In this document: positions 1 through 8,307 of the stretch, one piece after another
Layout of the letters: every line of letters starts with the position of its first letter
How positions within the stretch are numbered: position 1 is the stretch's first letter
Assembly: GCF_001270065.2 (NCBI RefSeq)
Contig: NZ_LFYT02000006.1
Location: 1-64,000 of the forward strand
Length of the DNA stretch: 64,000 nt
Direction: 5' to 3'
Origin: Limnohabitans planktonicus II-D5
GTDB taxonomy: Bacteria; Pseudomonadota; Gammaproteobacteria; Burkholderiales; Burkholderiaceae_C
Notes under the pieces: generated by a model
What the model was told of the DNA's origin: nothing
The model's input: the letters and a program-made list of their open reading frames with translations, nothing else
Databases searched by the model: none
Made by a program: the position numbers and the translations under genes

Positions 1-204
1 GTCCAAGTGCCGCCATTGGCGTTTTTGTCGGTCATGAATGCCTTGATCGAGCAAGCCACACACGGGGCAGGCCAGACGTTTGGCATCGCAGGTGAGATCA
101 AAGTCAATGCGACGGCGGGCCATGTCGAGGTTGACGTTTTCAACGCGCCACGGGGCAGACAAGCCCAGCGCACTGGTGAACAAAGATTCGATTCCAATAG
201 CCAT
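1..204 (-). CDS. ISL3-family transposase, N-terminal 68 codons, cut by the window edge
   Basis: The minus strand from ATG at 204 stays open to base 1. It encodes an N-terminus with a CPVCG zinc-finger half followed by IHDRQKRQWRHLD. The pattern CxxCG, then a basic stretch, then WRHLD is typical of the zinc-binding N-terminal domain of ISL3-family transposases, which cut and paste DNA by a DDE mechanism. The catalytic part is outside the window, so activity cannot be judged. The gene points away from the polysaccharide cluster into the rest of the insertion sequence. Confidence 0.75.
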   Translation of the reverse strand, partial: MAIGIESLFTSALGLSAPWRVENVNLDMARRRIDFDLTCDAKRLACPVCGLLDQGIHDRQKRQWRHLD

Positions 205-346
205 TTACGGATCTTCAGTTGATGAACGGACATCCGCCATCAGGATTTGTGAGCAGCCGACTGCGCCTGTGGCCAACAAACACCACCGGGCTCGGTTACT
301 GCATTGTATTTTTCAAGTCAAGTTCCACACGGAATGACGAAGAGCC
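1..346 (-). mobile_element. ISL3-family insertion sequence, one end only
   Basis: This is the end of an insertion sequence whose remainder lies outside the window. It carries the transposase start (204 to 1). Its outer boundary is placed near 346, where the minus strand reads GGCTCTTCGTCATTCC, which resembles an ISL3-type terminal inverted repeat. That sequence interrupts an O-antigen-polymerase reading frame. The boundary is inferred from where the polymerase-like protein stops making sense. The other end and the target duplication cannot be seen. Confidence 0.7.
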
Positions 347-785
347 AACGCAAACCACCAGCTCGCTCACTGGCTTCGGCAAACCAATTAATGGCACCAA
401 AAACGTATTGTATTGGCAGGGTTAATGCTGCAAGAAAGTAGAAAATCGTTAGTACTTGCACAGGTCTCATTGCTGAATCTGAAGCAAGTACAAGGCAAAT
501 TATTCCAAGGGGGAACGTAGCCCAAAGGCGGAATAGACCAACAGCTGGGTCACCATATTGATTATCAGAAAAAATTGTTACGAAACTTGCATAATACGTC
601 ACAAAAACAGAAAAAAATATCACAATATCAAAATTTATTTCCTCGGTACTTTCCATTGAAAATGCTAATAAAAATATAGCAAGAACTAAACCCAAAGCAA
701 TAAAATAAAATGGTGTTAAATTTCGTAAAATATGGAATAGATATAATGTAAAACATAGCAGCCCAAGTGCTTTAGTTGTTCTCAT
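347..785 (-). pseudogene. O-antigen polymerase (Wzy-like), truncated by the insertion sequence
   Basis: About 146 residues remain of a hydrophobic multi-pass membrane protein with at least four predicted helices. The last native residues are NWFAEASERAGGLR, which resemble the region of Wzy/WaaL-type O-antigen polymerases just before their large periplasmic loop. The frame then runs into insertion-sequence DNA and stops at 318. The start at 785 is chosen because its ATG overlaps the TGA of the upstream glycosyltransferase. Local base composition is AT-rich, like the two genes before it. A polymerase normally joins O-units in the periplasm; this one lacks its C-terminal half and should be inactive. 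A truncated ligase is the alternative. Confidence 0.65.
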
Positions 786-1792
786 GTGTACCAACCGTCC
801 TTATTAGCGCGTTCCGCACTCATTATTCTTGTCTGTGATCGTGCGCGTACACCATCTCTATATGCTCCTGCAAGCACAAATCTGTAGGCGGTGTTTGAAT
901 AAAAGAGTTTTTTGTTATCAAATCGTAATAGTATTCTGGCAATTATCTTAGCCAAATTTGAGTCTAATACAAAGTGTATTGTTTTACGATACAAATTGTG
1001 CATTCCACTTTCATTGGAATCTTGTGGCTCAAGCCATTTTGTCTGTCCAATTTCGTCCACATGCTTAAGCGAAATAGATTTGAATACTGGCATGCCATCT
1101 CGACCAGCATGGTACATTTTTATCATGAATTTTTTAATATTCCCCCCGAGTTCTTGGTGTACTATGTCTGCACTGCAAGGCTTTAGACTGTACCCTCTGG
1201 ACATAAGGTCAATGCCAAACTGTATATCCTCAAAACCATAGCCTATATAGTCTTCATTAAATCTCATACCATCTTCGAGTAAAAGTTTTTTTTCAATTAG
1301 TAAATTCATTGTCACAATGTTAGTGAAATGAAGTTCGGTAGTAAAAGGTTTTTCCTTTGAAAAATGGCAATTATTGCGGTACCGATAATAATTACTTTGC
1401 TTTACCAGTATTGATGGAAACTTGACACCACCACACCATGCGATCCTTTTGCCACTAAATGGTTCAGCAGTTGTCAGAAAAATTTCCAGATGATCAGTTT
1501 CTGGTATGCAGTCATCATCTAGAAATACAATAAATTTACCTTGAGATAGTTTTATGCCTGTATTGCGTTTAGTAGTCACTGCATTTGTTTCCGCATCAAC
1601 AATCCGAAGGTTGAAGTTTGGAAATGTTGAATATTTACTAACAACATCTCTTGTCGCATCACCGCTATTACTATCAATAACAATTGCCTCCCAATGTTCA
1701 AATGGTAGTGTTTGTTTTGATAATGCAGCCAATACTTCATCCAGGATATTAGGTCGTCTCCAGGTTGAAATAATTACACTAATTTTATACAT
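782..1792 (-). CDS. Glycosyltransferase family 2
   Basis: This 336-residue protein has a GT-A fold. Its N-terminus reads KISVIISTWRRPN, followed by the nucleotide-binding region and the metal-binding motif FLDDDCIP near residue 100. A second conserved block (EDIQFGIDLMSRGY, near residue 205) matches the catalytic-base region of GT2 enzymes. It should transfer a sugar from a nucleotide sugar onto a lipid-linked O-unit on the cytoplasmic face of the inner membrane. ATG 1792 is preferred over an upstream ATG because it begins the GT-A strand. It overlaps the end of the flippase gene by 8 bases and its stop overlaps the polymerase start, so the genes are translationally coupled. Donor and acceptor cannot be inferred. 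Confidence 0.8.
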   Translation of the reverse strand: MYKISVIISTWRRPNILDEVLAALSKQTLPFEHWEAIVIDSNSGDATRDVVSKYSTFPNFNLRIVDAETNAVTTKRNTGIKLSQGKFIVFLDDDCIPETDHLEIFLTTAEPFSGKRIAWCGGVKFPSILVKQSNYYRYRNNCHFSKEKPFTTELHFTNIVTMNLLIEKKLLLEDGMRFNEDYIGYGFEDIQFGIDLMSRGYSLKPCSADIVHQELGGNIKKFMIKMYHAGRDGMPVFKSISLKHVDEIGQTKWLEPQDSNESGMHNLYRKTIHFVLDSNLAKIIARILLRFDNKKLFYSNTAYRFVLAGAYRDGVRARSQTRIMSAERANKDGWYT

Positions 1793-3032
1793 AATTTTTC
1801 CTTGTTTTTTTTGAAATATAGATACGCACAGCAATAAACATGAAAATTGCAAGGCTTATTTCTGCTGCTATCATTGCAGCAATACCAGAAAATAAAGGTG
1901 CAATGTTGAGAATGGTGACAAATGTTGTTAAAGCAATTATTTCAGAAACAAGAATCGATTGAAAGTAAGATTTGTCGTTGCCGGAGGGTACTAATGTAAG
2001 TCCACCATAAATAACGCCAATTGCAATAAAGATCGGCGTGGGTGCGGCAATACGAAGCATGAGTGCTAGATCATCTTCATTATTTGGTAGCATGAGTTGT
2101 GCAATGTAATCAGCAGCTATGAATATCGTACCAGCACCTACAGTCGATAATGTTAACAAAGTTATTAGTGCGTATTTTCTTAGTTTTTCACTACTGTTCT
2201 GATCGTTATTGTGTTGCTCACTCAATAGAGGAAATAACGCATTTGCAAGAGGTATACCTAAAGCAGAAACACTGCGAATAACTCGATCTGTTATCAACAA
2301 AAGACCAGCTGCGGCTGATCCAACGTAAGCCCCCGTTAATGCCACGACGATCTGAGAGTGGAATCCTAGTAAGCTTAACGACAAGAAACTTCTCATTGAA
2401 TTAGCTAAATTTTCCTTGTATTCAATTATTGATACTTTAAAATACCAAGCAATCCTCATTTTTAAAGTAGCATAAAGCAGTACTGCACCCCCAATTAAAT
2501 ATGTACAACCAAATGCAAATCCTGCAAGAAAAAGATCATTTTCACTTTCGATAAAAAATACAACTATAGCTAAAAAACATAACTTGGATAAAAGATTTGA
2601 AGTTGCTAACCATGCGAAATAACTTTTTCCATGAAAAAGCCATGTTGCTTGAAATACACTGCCAATAATTGCAGGTACTGATATTGCAAGAAAAAGATGC
2701 CCTTCAATAGGGGGTATTTTTAGTATAAATAATAGAATTATCAACAGCAATGTTAAGCACGCAAGGAGTGCACGTGTATTTTGTATTTTTGAATATATTT
2801 TCGAAATTTCACTATTTTTTTGTGCTAAGGCTACTTCCCTAGCTGCTACTAATATGAAACCAAAATCAACTATCTGTACTAGAAAAATAGTGATTGCCTG
2901 GGCAATTGCAAACTTTCCAAAAGCATTTGTACCAAGGGCATTTGAAAGAAATGGAAAGGCGATTAATGGCAGCAAAAAATTAGCCCCCATTGATATTGCA
3001 GAAAGAATAATATTTTTATTTAGTTTCTTCAT
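1785..3032 (-). CDS. O-antigen/polysaccharide flippase, Wzx-like
   Basis: This 415-residue integral membrane protein has about 12 to 14 hydrophobic segments. Its N-terminus (ANFLLPLIAFPFLSNALG, with FGKFAIAQA after it) is typical of the polysaccharide biosynthesis (MOP) flippase family. It should move undecaprenyl-linked O-units from the inner to the outer leaflet of the cytoplasmic membrane. It lies between the Wzz gene and the GT2 gene on the same strand. The base composition is clearly more AT-rich than rml or the core genes, as is usual for horizontally exchanged O-antigen modules. The AT-rich spacer 3033-3184 shows no gene. Confidence 0.8.
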   Translation of the reverse strand: MKKLNKNIILSAISMGANFLLPLIAFPFLSNALGTNAFGKFAIAQAITIFLVQIVDFGFILVAAREVALAQKNSEISKIYSKIQNTRALLACLTLLLIILLFILKIPPIEGHLFLAISVPAIIGSVFQATWLFHGKSYFAWLATSNLLSKLCFLAIVVFFIESENDLFLAGFAFGCTYLIGGAVLLYATLKMRIAWYFKVSIIEYKENLANSMRSFLSLSLLGFHSQIVVALTGAYVGSAAAGLLLITDRVIRSVSALGIPLANALFPLLSEQHNNDQNSSEKLRKYALITLLTLSTVGAGTIFIAADYIAQLMLPNNEDDLALMLRIAAPTPIFIAIGVIYGGLTLVPSGNDKSYFQSILVSEIIALTTFVTILNIAPLFSGIAAMIAAEISLAIFMFIAVRIYISKKTRKNYV

Positions 3033-3184
3033 TTATTATTTAAAAAATTCATCAATTATACAGAATTAAATAAATAATTTTAATTATTTACAAGCAAGTT
3101 TTGCCTATAAAATTAAAAAAATTCAACTGCAATGCGACTTAGCATTATTGAATGACTAGTCGGATTCAAAAATAAAGTCCACGA

Positions 3185-4048
3185 TCACATACCTATGGCC
3201 TTGAGCCATGATGCTTTGAGAATTGCCAGTTTCTTAGCCAAATTGATGTTACGTTTTGAGTTTCTGATGGAATTTCGAATGAACACCCAAATGAGCAACA
3301 AAAACCCTGCAGCTTGCACTGCCAGCACGGTGCTGAGCCCACGTTTGGGTTCTGAATGCTTGGTGGGTAATGTTGCCTCTTGCACCAGAACGCTGGCATC
3401 TAGGCCATTCAGTTGTTGCTCGATCGTAGATTGAGCTGCTTGGCTTTCTTGCACAACGCGCATCATTTGAGCATAGCCTTGAGCCACTTCAGATGCACCA
3501 GAAGTACCTGTGCTTTCTAGTTTTTTACCTAACAATTGTGCAGATTGGCTGGCTTCTTTTTCACGGGCTTTGGCCTGTTCCAACTGTTTTTCAAGCCTTG
3601 CTTTTTCGCTGTCGCGTGGCTTGCTTTGTGCATAGACCTGTTGAAGCACAGACATGTTCAAAGCTTGTGCAGCCTGTGGGGTATGGGCTTTTGTGATCAG
3701 GGTGACCAACTTGTCTTTGGCGTTGAACCGGGCTTGAATTTCCTCTTTGAGCTTCAAGCGGGCATCGTCAACCTCCATGCCTGGGGTGTATCCCAAAGTT
3801 TTTGCAATGGGGTCAAGTACAGCGGCACTGTGAATGAGGCTAGCCGTTATTTGCTCAGCCTTAAGAATGGCGGTGCTTTCATAGGTTTTGGGCCACAGCG
3901 AAGCTGCTGCAAAAACCACAAGACCCGCAACAACGGGGCCAATAACCAGTAATCTCAAGTTATCAACGATGACTTGTAGTAAATCGATCAATGTAAACGT
4001 CTCAATGATCGAGACTGTGGATTCGGTATTTGGATTTTCAGTGTTCAT
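3185..4048 (-). CDS. wzz: Polysaccharide chain-length determinant (Wzz family)
   Basis: The 287-residue protein has the Wzz layout: an N-terminal cytoplasmic tail, a membrane helix near residues 32-52 (LLVIGPVVAGLVVFAAASLW), a periplasmic domain with a long heptad-like stretch (residues 140-200, rich in K, E, Q and A), and a C-terminal helix near residues 240-260 followed by a basic tail. Such co-polymerases set the modal length of O-antigen or capsule chains together with Wzy. The Wzy-like gene of this operon is broken, so its partner may be missing or encoded elsewhere. The gene lies 106 bases downstream of rmlC. Confidence 0.8.
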   Translation of the reverse strand: MNTENPNTESTVSIIETFTLIDLLQVIVDNLRLLVIGPVVAGLVVFAAASLWPKTYESTAILKAEQITASLIHSAAVLDPIAKTLGYTPGMEVDDARLKLKEEIQARFNAKDKLVTLITKAHTPQAAQALNMSVLQQVYAQSKPRDSEKARLEKQLEQAKAREKEASQSAQLLGKKLESTGTSGASEVAQGYAQMMRVVQESQAAQSTIEQQLNGLDASVLVQEATLPTKHSEPKRGLSTVLAVQAAGFLLLIWVFIRNSIRNSKRNINLAKKLAILKASWLKAIGM

Positions 4049-4154
4049 ATTTCTTTTTGATCATGAATCTTGTACGGTACGCCCGACATGACATTCAAAT
4101 TGTGATGGGGCGTATGCAGAATGGACTAACGATTTCAAACGTTGAATTAACGTC

Positions 4155-4706
4155 TTAGCAAAAAACTTCTGCTTGCGCCAAGCTCAGTCCAGCTTGGTCT
4201 TTAAGCGACAGTTGTGGCGCCAGCCCTTGCGGCCAAGTGATCCCAATGGCCGGGTCGTTCCACGCAATACAGCGTTCGTGCACGGGGGCGTAGTAGTCGG
4301 TGGTTTTGTACAAGAAGTCGGCAGCGTCCGACAACACCACAAAGCCATGCGCAAAGCCCGGTGGCACCCAGAATTGTTTGTGGTTGTCCTCAGTCAGTTC
4401 CACTCCGGCCCATTGGCCAAAGGTGGGAGAGCTTTTGCGGATGTCCACGGCCACGTCAAACACGGCGCCGCGCACCACACGCACCAGCTTGCCTTGTGGC
4501 TGCTGCAGCTGGTAGTGCAAGCCACGCAACACGCCTTGGGCGCTGCGGCTGTGGTTGTCTTGCACAAAGTTCACATCCAGGCCAGTGACTTGGTTGAAGT
4601 CTTGCTGGTTGAAGCTTTCAAAAAAGAAGCCGCGCGCATCGCCAAAGACCTTGGGCTCGAGGATGAGCAGGTCGGGGATGTGGGTGGGGGTGACGGTGTA
4701 GGGCAT
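4155..4706 (-). CDS. rmlC: dTDP-4-dehydrorhamnose 3,5-epimerase
   Basis: The 183-residue protein matches the cupin epimerase RmlC: LEPKVFGDARGFFFESFN near the start, FVQDNHSRS, GVLRGLHYQ with the catalytic His, and VFDVAVDIRKSSPTFG. It converts dTDP-4-keto-6-deoxyglucose to the rhamno isomer in dTDP-L-rhamnose synthesis. ATG 4706 is preferred over an upstream TTG (4718) that overlaps the preceding ATPase stop, because family members begin about here. rmlA lies 4.6 kb upstream on the same strand, and accessory cassettes separate the two. The first ~46 bases of this gene reappear at 6132-6177 and, diverged, at 7344-7401. rmlB and rmlD are not in the window. Confidence 0.93.
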   Translation of the reverse strand: MPYTVTPTHIPDLLILEPKVFGDARGFFFESFNQQDFNQVTGLDVNFVQDNHSRSAQGVLRGLHYQLQQPQGKLVRVVRGAVFDVAVDIRKSSPTFGQWAGVELTEDNHKQFWVPPGFAHGFVVLSDAADFLYKTTDYYAPVHERCIAWNDPAIGITWPQGLAPQLSLKDQAGLSLAQAEVFC

Positions 4707-4714
4707 GGATTGGA

Positions 4715-6061
4715 TCAATTGCTGTGGCTCATTTGATCATTGAGCAGCCAGGCGCTGGCCAGGGTGAGTTCAATGTCAGACGGCCAGCTCAGGTCACTGG
4801 GTGGCGGCATCAGCACAATCAGTTGTGCATGTGCTTGCGTCAATTGCTTCCGGGCGTCTTGCAACGCACGGATTTCTCGCGTCAAGGTGTCCTGTGAGCT
4901 GATGTCTGCACAGACTTGAATCAGTGCTTCGCGCCCATCGGGATAGCGGGCATGAAAATCCACCTCAAACCCGCCGGGCGTGTGAACATAGCTCACTTCG
5001 GCACCGTTGCGCAGCAGTTGGTGCAAGACGGCACATTCGAGTGCATGGCCGGTGTTGGCTTTACCGGATCGGTCAAACAAGGCGATCAGCCCGGTATCGA
5101 CGGGGTAGACCTTGCGGGGGTTGACTTGTTTTTGTCGAACCGAGCTGCTGCAGATGCTGATGCTGGTGAGTAAAAACGCGTCTTCTAAATAAGACAGAAG
5201 CTGGTGCAACGTGTCTTTGCCCACAGCAACGCCTCGCGACTTGAGGTCGGCATGGAATTTGTTGATGCTAAAGCTGCCTGCAGCGTTGCCCAAGAGTTGT
5301 TGCACCATCCATCGCAGCACCTGGGGCTGACTGAGGTTGTGGCGCTCTATCACGTCGCGCAACAGCAAAACGTCTACGTAATTGCGCAGCAGGGCGTGGC
5401 GGCTGCGTGTGTCCAAGCCTTGCGCTTCTGGAAATCCGCCTTGCTCCAGGTACTGATCCAGGTCGTGCGCAAGTTGTGAATGGCTGGCTTTGGTGAGTTT
5501 GTACCATTCCTGTGTGGGTTCATGCCCAATGTGGCGCAGCATTTCTCGAAAGCTGAAGGGTGTGACGGTGGCCTCCAGGGCGCGGCCCCGCATGCTGCTG
5601 GCCACTTCGCGAGAGAGCATGCGTGCAGAAGAACCCGAGAGGTAGAGGTCGATGTTTTCGGAGTCCAGCAAGCGGCGGGCAAAGGTTTCCCAGCCCGGTA
5701 CAAGCTGTATCTCGTCTAGATAGAAAGCGGCTCGGCGTTGGTCGCGCCACTCTGGATGAAGCCGGTAGTAGGTTTGCACCAGCCGGTCGAGGTCAGATGC
5801 TTGCAAGCCTGCGAGTCGTTCGTCTTCAAAGCTGAAGTAAACCAGCCCTTCACGCGGCGTACCAGCTTGTACGCGCTGGGCCATGAGCTGCCACAAAAAC
5901 GTGGTTTTGCCGGCCCGGCGCATGCCAATCACGGCCAGCGCTTTGCCCTGCACTTGCGGCAGCCAGACATCGCGTCGGGTCATGACGGGCATGGAGCGCG
6001 TTTGCGCATCCACGATTTTTTCCGTGTAGACCGAGTCTATTTGACTATCTGAAAACAACAT
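4715..6061 (-). CDS. AAA-family ATPase with DUF4143 C-terminus
   Basis: This 448-residue protein has a Walker A (GMRRAGKTT, near residue 47), a Walker B region (FYLDEIQLV, near residue 115), a sensor block (LYLSGSSARML), and then the DUF4143 domain with VDTGLIALF and a C-terminal nuclease-like segment (EVDFHARYPDGREALIQV). Such AAA_14/DUF4143 proteins are common in accessory genome regions and their cellular role is not established. Its stop lies within a few bases of the rmlC start. Upstream there is a copy of the rmlC 5' end (6132-6177), so the gene appears to have been inserted between the rmlC start and its former upstream neighbour. It is intact. Confidence 0.85.
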   Translation of the reverse strand: MLFSDSQIDSVYTEKIVDAQTRSMPVMTRRDVWLPQVQGKALAVIGMRRAGKTTFLWQLMAQRVQAGTPREGLVYFSFEDERLAGLQASDLDRLVQTYYRLHPEWRDQRRAAFYLDEIQLVPGWETFARRLLDSENIDLYLSGSSARMLSREVASSMRGRALEATVTPFSFREMLRHIGHEPTQEWYKLTKASHSQLAHDLDQYLEQGGFPEAQGLDTRSRHALLRNYVDVLLLRDVIERHNLSQPQVLRWMVQQLLGNAAGSFSINKFHADLKSRGVAVGKDTLHQLLSYLEDAFLLTSISICSSSVRQKQVNPRKVYPVDTGLIALFDRSGKANTGHALECAVLHQLLRNGAEVSYVHTPGGFEVDFHARYPDGREALIQVCADISSQDTLTREIRALQDARKQLTQAHAQLIVLMPPPSDLSWPSDIELTLASAWLLNDQMSHSN

Positions 6062-6131
6062 ATATTTTGAATATTATCCTTTTAAAAAGGACAAATTCAA
6101 ATAAATTTAGGCGGCTGAGCTGGACTCAACA

Positions 6132-6177
6132 ATGAGCAGGTCGGGGATGTGGGTGGGGGTGACGGTGTAGGGCATGG
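6132..6177 (-). repeat. Duplicated 5' end of rmlC (copy 2)
   Basis: These 46 bases are identical to 4663-4708, which cover the first ~15 codons of rmlC including its ATG. The reading frame does not continue. The copy sits just upstream of the DUF4143 ATPase and just downstream of the HEPN gene, so it marks a cassette boundary. Confidence 0.9.
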
Positions 6178-6212
6178 GGAGTTGCTTGAAATCGCCGAAC
6201 GGAGTTCAGCTC

Positions 6213-6650
6213 CTATAAGGAGGAATTCAATGACTGTTGAGCGAGTGTCAGGAGTGCTTGGGCTTGGTCAAGGCATTCCTTGAGCAAACTTTCGGTGATG
6301 AGTTCACCGTCGTAGTCGGTCAAGTTTCTTTGTTTGCGCAGACTGTCCAAAATTCTGACAGTGGTGGGTGCCACGTTCAGGGTGTGGACAAGGCATTGCA
6401 ATGTGGTTTGGTGATGGCCTGGTTTGCTGGTCGATGTCCTGTAGCCCTGGCTCAGCAAGGCAGCATCGGCGACCGCTCGAATGGCTGTGTAAGCGCAGTC
6501 AAAACGCGTTTCCATGCTGTTGTCGGTGCGCTTGGCGTCTTCCAATCTGATTTGCGCAACATGCAGCATTTTTTGCTGCAGTTCATGAGAAAACGGCACC
6601 GAATCAAGCAAGCCAATACGGTGCAGGTTGCTCAGGGGCTCAGAGTTCAT
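6213..6650 (-). CDS. HEPN-domain protein, putative toxin or substrate-binding partner of the nucleotidyltransferase
   Basis: This all-helical protein of 145 residues carries LRKQRNLTDYDG near residue 107, which matches the R-N-x-x-x-Y-x-G variant of the HEPN signature found in proteins paired with minimal nucleotidyltransferases. HEPN proteins can be RNases, and their partner nucleotidyltransferases can neutralise them by nucleotide transfer. In this subset the canonical RxxxxH histidine is replaced, so catalysis is uncertain. The gene overlaps its upstream partner (6640-7230) by 11 bases, which implies coupled translation. It is most likely a toxin-antitoxin-like pair. Confidence 0.7.
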   Translation of the reverse strand: MNSEPLSNLHRIGLLDSVPFSHELQQKMLHVAQIRLEDAKRTDNSMETRFDCAYTAIRAVADAALLSQGYRTSTSKPGHHQTTLQCLVHTLNVAPTTVRILDSLRKQRNLTDYDGELITESLLKECLDQAQALLTLAQQSLNSSL

Positions 6651-7230
6651 GTTCTTCCCCCATGATGAAGAGCTTGGGTTTGTTCATCAGTTCTTGAACA
6701 AATGTGTTGTGCACTTCTTTTTTGTCTGACCATTCTTGTCGAGTCATGACTTTGGGATTGATTTCTCGTGCCAAGCTTGTTTGTGCGTCGTACACCGAAT
6801 TCACCACCTGCCCAAAACTGACGTCACCAATGATCATGAGATCAACGTCACTTTGCGGGCCTTCTGTGCCTTTGGCCATGGAACCAAAGACAAATGCCTG
6901 AGCAATGTGTGGCGTGAGCGCTTGCAGCGCTGAGACCAATACATCTTTGAGCCCGGTGGTTTTACGTATCAGCCCCGACAATTCCGGATAGACCGGATGA
7001 TCGGTGTTGGCGCAAAACTGCGTTTGGTTGCCTACTTTTTGCAGCCGAAGCAATCCGACAGCCACCAGACCATCGAGTTCTTTTTTCAGAGTGCCGGGTG
7101 AAGCGCCTGTGAGCCTTGCCAGCTCCCGGAGATGAAGCCATTTTTGTGGGTTCATCAGCATTAAAGCCAATACTTTTCGACGGTATTGATTGGGAAAAAG
7201 AATTTCCGATAATGAAAAATTGTTTTCCAT
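6640..7230 (-). CDS. Winged-helix/nucleotidyltransferase fusion, putative antitoxin or regulator
   Basis: The 196-residue protein has an N-terminal winged-helix domain (residues ~10-75: LHLRELARLTGASPGTLKKEL, with GLLRLQKVGNQ after it). A minimal nucleotidyltransferase domain follows, with the signature FGSMAKGTEG and the metal ligands SDVDLMIIG (residues ~113-135). This architecture is common in prokaryotic HEPN-nucleotidyltransferase modules. The fusion could bind its own promoter and modify the HEPN partner, which follows with an 11-base overlap. The spacer upstream (7231-7343) contains no gene, and a diverged rmlC 5' fragment follows at 7344. Both catalytic Asp of the DxD are present. Confidence 0.75.
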   Translation of the reverse strand: MENNFSLSEILFPNQYRRKVLALMLMNPQKWLHLRELARLTGASPGTLKKELDGLVAVGLLRLQKVGNQTQFCANTDHPVYPELSGLIRKTTGLKDVLVSALQALTPHIAQAFVFGSMAKGTEGPQSDVDLMIIGDVSFGQVVNSVYDAQTSLAREINPKVMTRQEWSDKKEVHNTFVQELMNKPKLFIMGEEHEL

Positions 7231-7343
7231 AAAAGTACGATTGTTTTTTTATGGAAAACATTTTAGATCGAAAGATGAAATAGAACTAACCAGGATTACC
7301 AGGAACAACCCGCTGTCGACGATGGGGCCACATCACCAGTTTG

Positions 7344-7401
7344 CCTTGGCCTCAAGGATCAGGGCGTCGGGGATGTGGGTGGGGTGACGGTGTAGGGCAT
7401 G
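7344..7401 (-). repeat. Duplicated 5' end of rmlC (copy 3, diverged)
   Basis: About 58 bases align to 4649-4706 of rmlC, with several substitutions and a one-base deletion in a G run that destroys the frame. The copy begins 4 bases beyond the AlbA_2 gene's stop. It is the oldest-looking of the three copies and again marks a cassette boundary. Confidence 0.8.
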
Positions 7402-7405
7402 AGCG

Positions 7406-7945
7406 TTATAGCGAGAAGTAGCCGCCCGTTTTAGGGGCCCCACGAAATTCGATTTTTCCTTGGTCTTTGAGTTGCTTGAGCCAGCGTTCGATGGTGCGTT
7501 GAGTCACACCACTTTGCACAACGAGCGCCGCTGTGTTCATGCCGGGCTTTGTGGCAATGAGGCGGCTCAGGTCTTCAGTATTTTTTACTCCGCCACTTAC
7601 TCCCTCATCCTGCGACTCCGACTGTGACTTTGTAAAAGTTGCCATTACCCCACCGAATTTTTCGGCAATGTCGAAGTGAACTTCCGGGTAGTCCTGCAAA
7701 GTTTTGCGGATGCGGATGAAGCCGCTGCCGTATTTTTCAATGCCGGTGGTCAGGTAGAAGGCTTCGGCGACCAGTTTGTTGCGAAGGGTGGTGCCTTGCA
7801 CGGTTCCCTGGTCTGTGACGCCGACAAGGACATGCCCACCTTTTGCATTGGCAAATGCCATCAGAGTTTCGATACAGGCTTTGTCAAACGAGGACTTGAA
7901 TTCCTGCGTTTGCGTCTCGCCTGCGTCGATCCATTGCTGAATCAC
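7406..7945 (-). CDS. AlbA_2-domain (Schlafen-like) HTH protein, internally deleted
   Basis: The N-terminus (TQTQEFKSSF, then LMAFANAKGGHVLVGVTDQGTVQG) is the AlbA_2 DNA/RNA-binding domain. The middle (RNKLVAEAFYLTTGIEKYGSGFIRIRK) is the block that in full-length relatives lies roughly 200 residues further on. The C-terminus (residues ~125-179) is a helix-turn-helix. Family members are usually 400-500 residues and this one has 179, so the core appears excised in frame between residues ~52 and 56. The GTG start at 7945 overlaps the stop of the nucleotidyltransferase upstream. Such proteins occur in accessory and regulatory loci with unproven functions. Activity of this short form is doubtful. 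Confidence 0.7.
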   Translation of the reverse strand: MIQQWIDAGETQTQEFKSSFDKACIETLMAFANAKGGHVLVGVTDQGTVQGTTLRNKLVAEAFYLTTGIEKYGSGFIRIRKTLQDYPEVHFDIAEKFGGVMATFTKSQSESQDEGVSGGVKNTEDLSRLIATKPGMNTAALVVQSGVTQRTIERWLKQLKDQGKIEFRGAPKTGGYFSL

Positions 7946-8241
7946 AACGCAACCCCTTGTTGAGCAGCGATGCGGTGAATGGGTTGTTCCAGCAAGTTGG
8001 ACGCTTTGAGTAGCACATCCACCTTGCGCCCATGCATGGCTCGCGAGACCCTGCTGGCAATGCGGGCCGAGACCACGGCAGGCTCGGGCAAGGCCCGACT
8101 CACTTCGATCATCAGGTCCACATCACCGCCTTTGGCCGCGTCATCTACCCGAGACCCAAACAGCGTGACCTGCACGCCCTCACCCAGCACGGCTTGGGCG
8201 GTGCTTTTGATGGTTTCGATTTGGGCGGGGGTCAGGCGCAT
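7942..8241 (-). CDS. MNT-type nucleotidyltransferase, putative antitoxin
   Basis: This 99-residue minimal nucleotidyltransferase has LFGSRVDDAAKGGDVDLMIEV (GS...DxD) near residue 28. Its first ~30 residues are almost identical to those of the paralogue at 8766-9050, so the two are duplicates that diverged after the DxD strand. It overlaps the AlbA_2 gene start by 4 bases. No HEPN gene follows it directly. It may have lost its own partner or have been re-paired with the AlbA_2 gene. Confidence 0.75.
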   Translation of the reverse strand: MRLTPAQIETIKSTAQAVLGEGVQVTLFGSRVDDAAKGGDVDLMIEVSRALPEPAVVSARIASRVSRAMHGRKVDVLLKASNLLEQPIHRIAAQQGVAL

Positions 8242-8307
8242 ATTGGCGGTTCTTGCTGAAGCTTTGGGTGGGCTGGCATTCGCTTGCAGGGCAAGCTCCT
8301 ACAGGGA

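Noticed and set aside
7-425. Three forward frames at the window start
   Set aside because: They overlap the transposase start and the truncated polymerase on the other strand and show no family resemblance.
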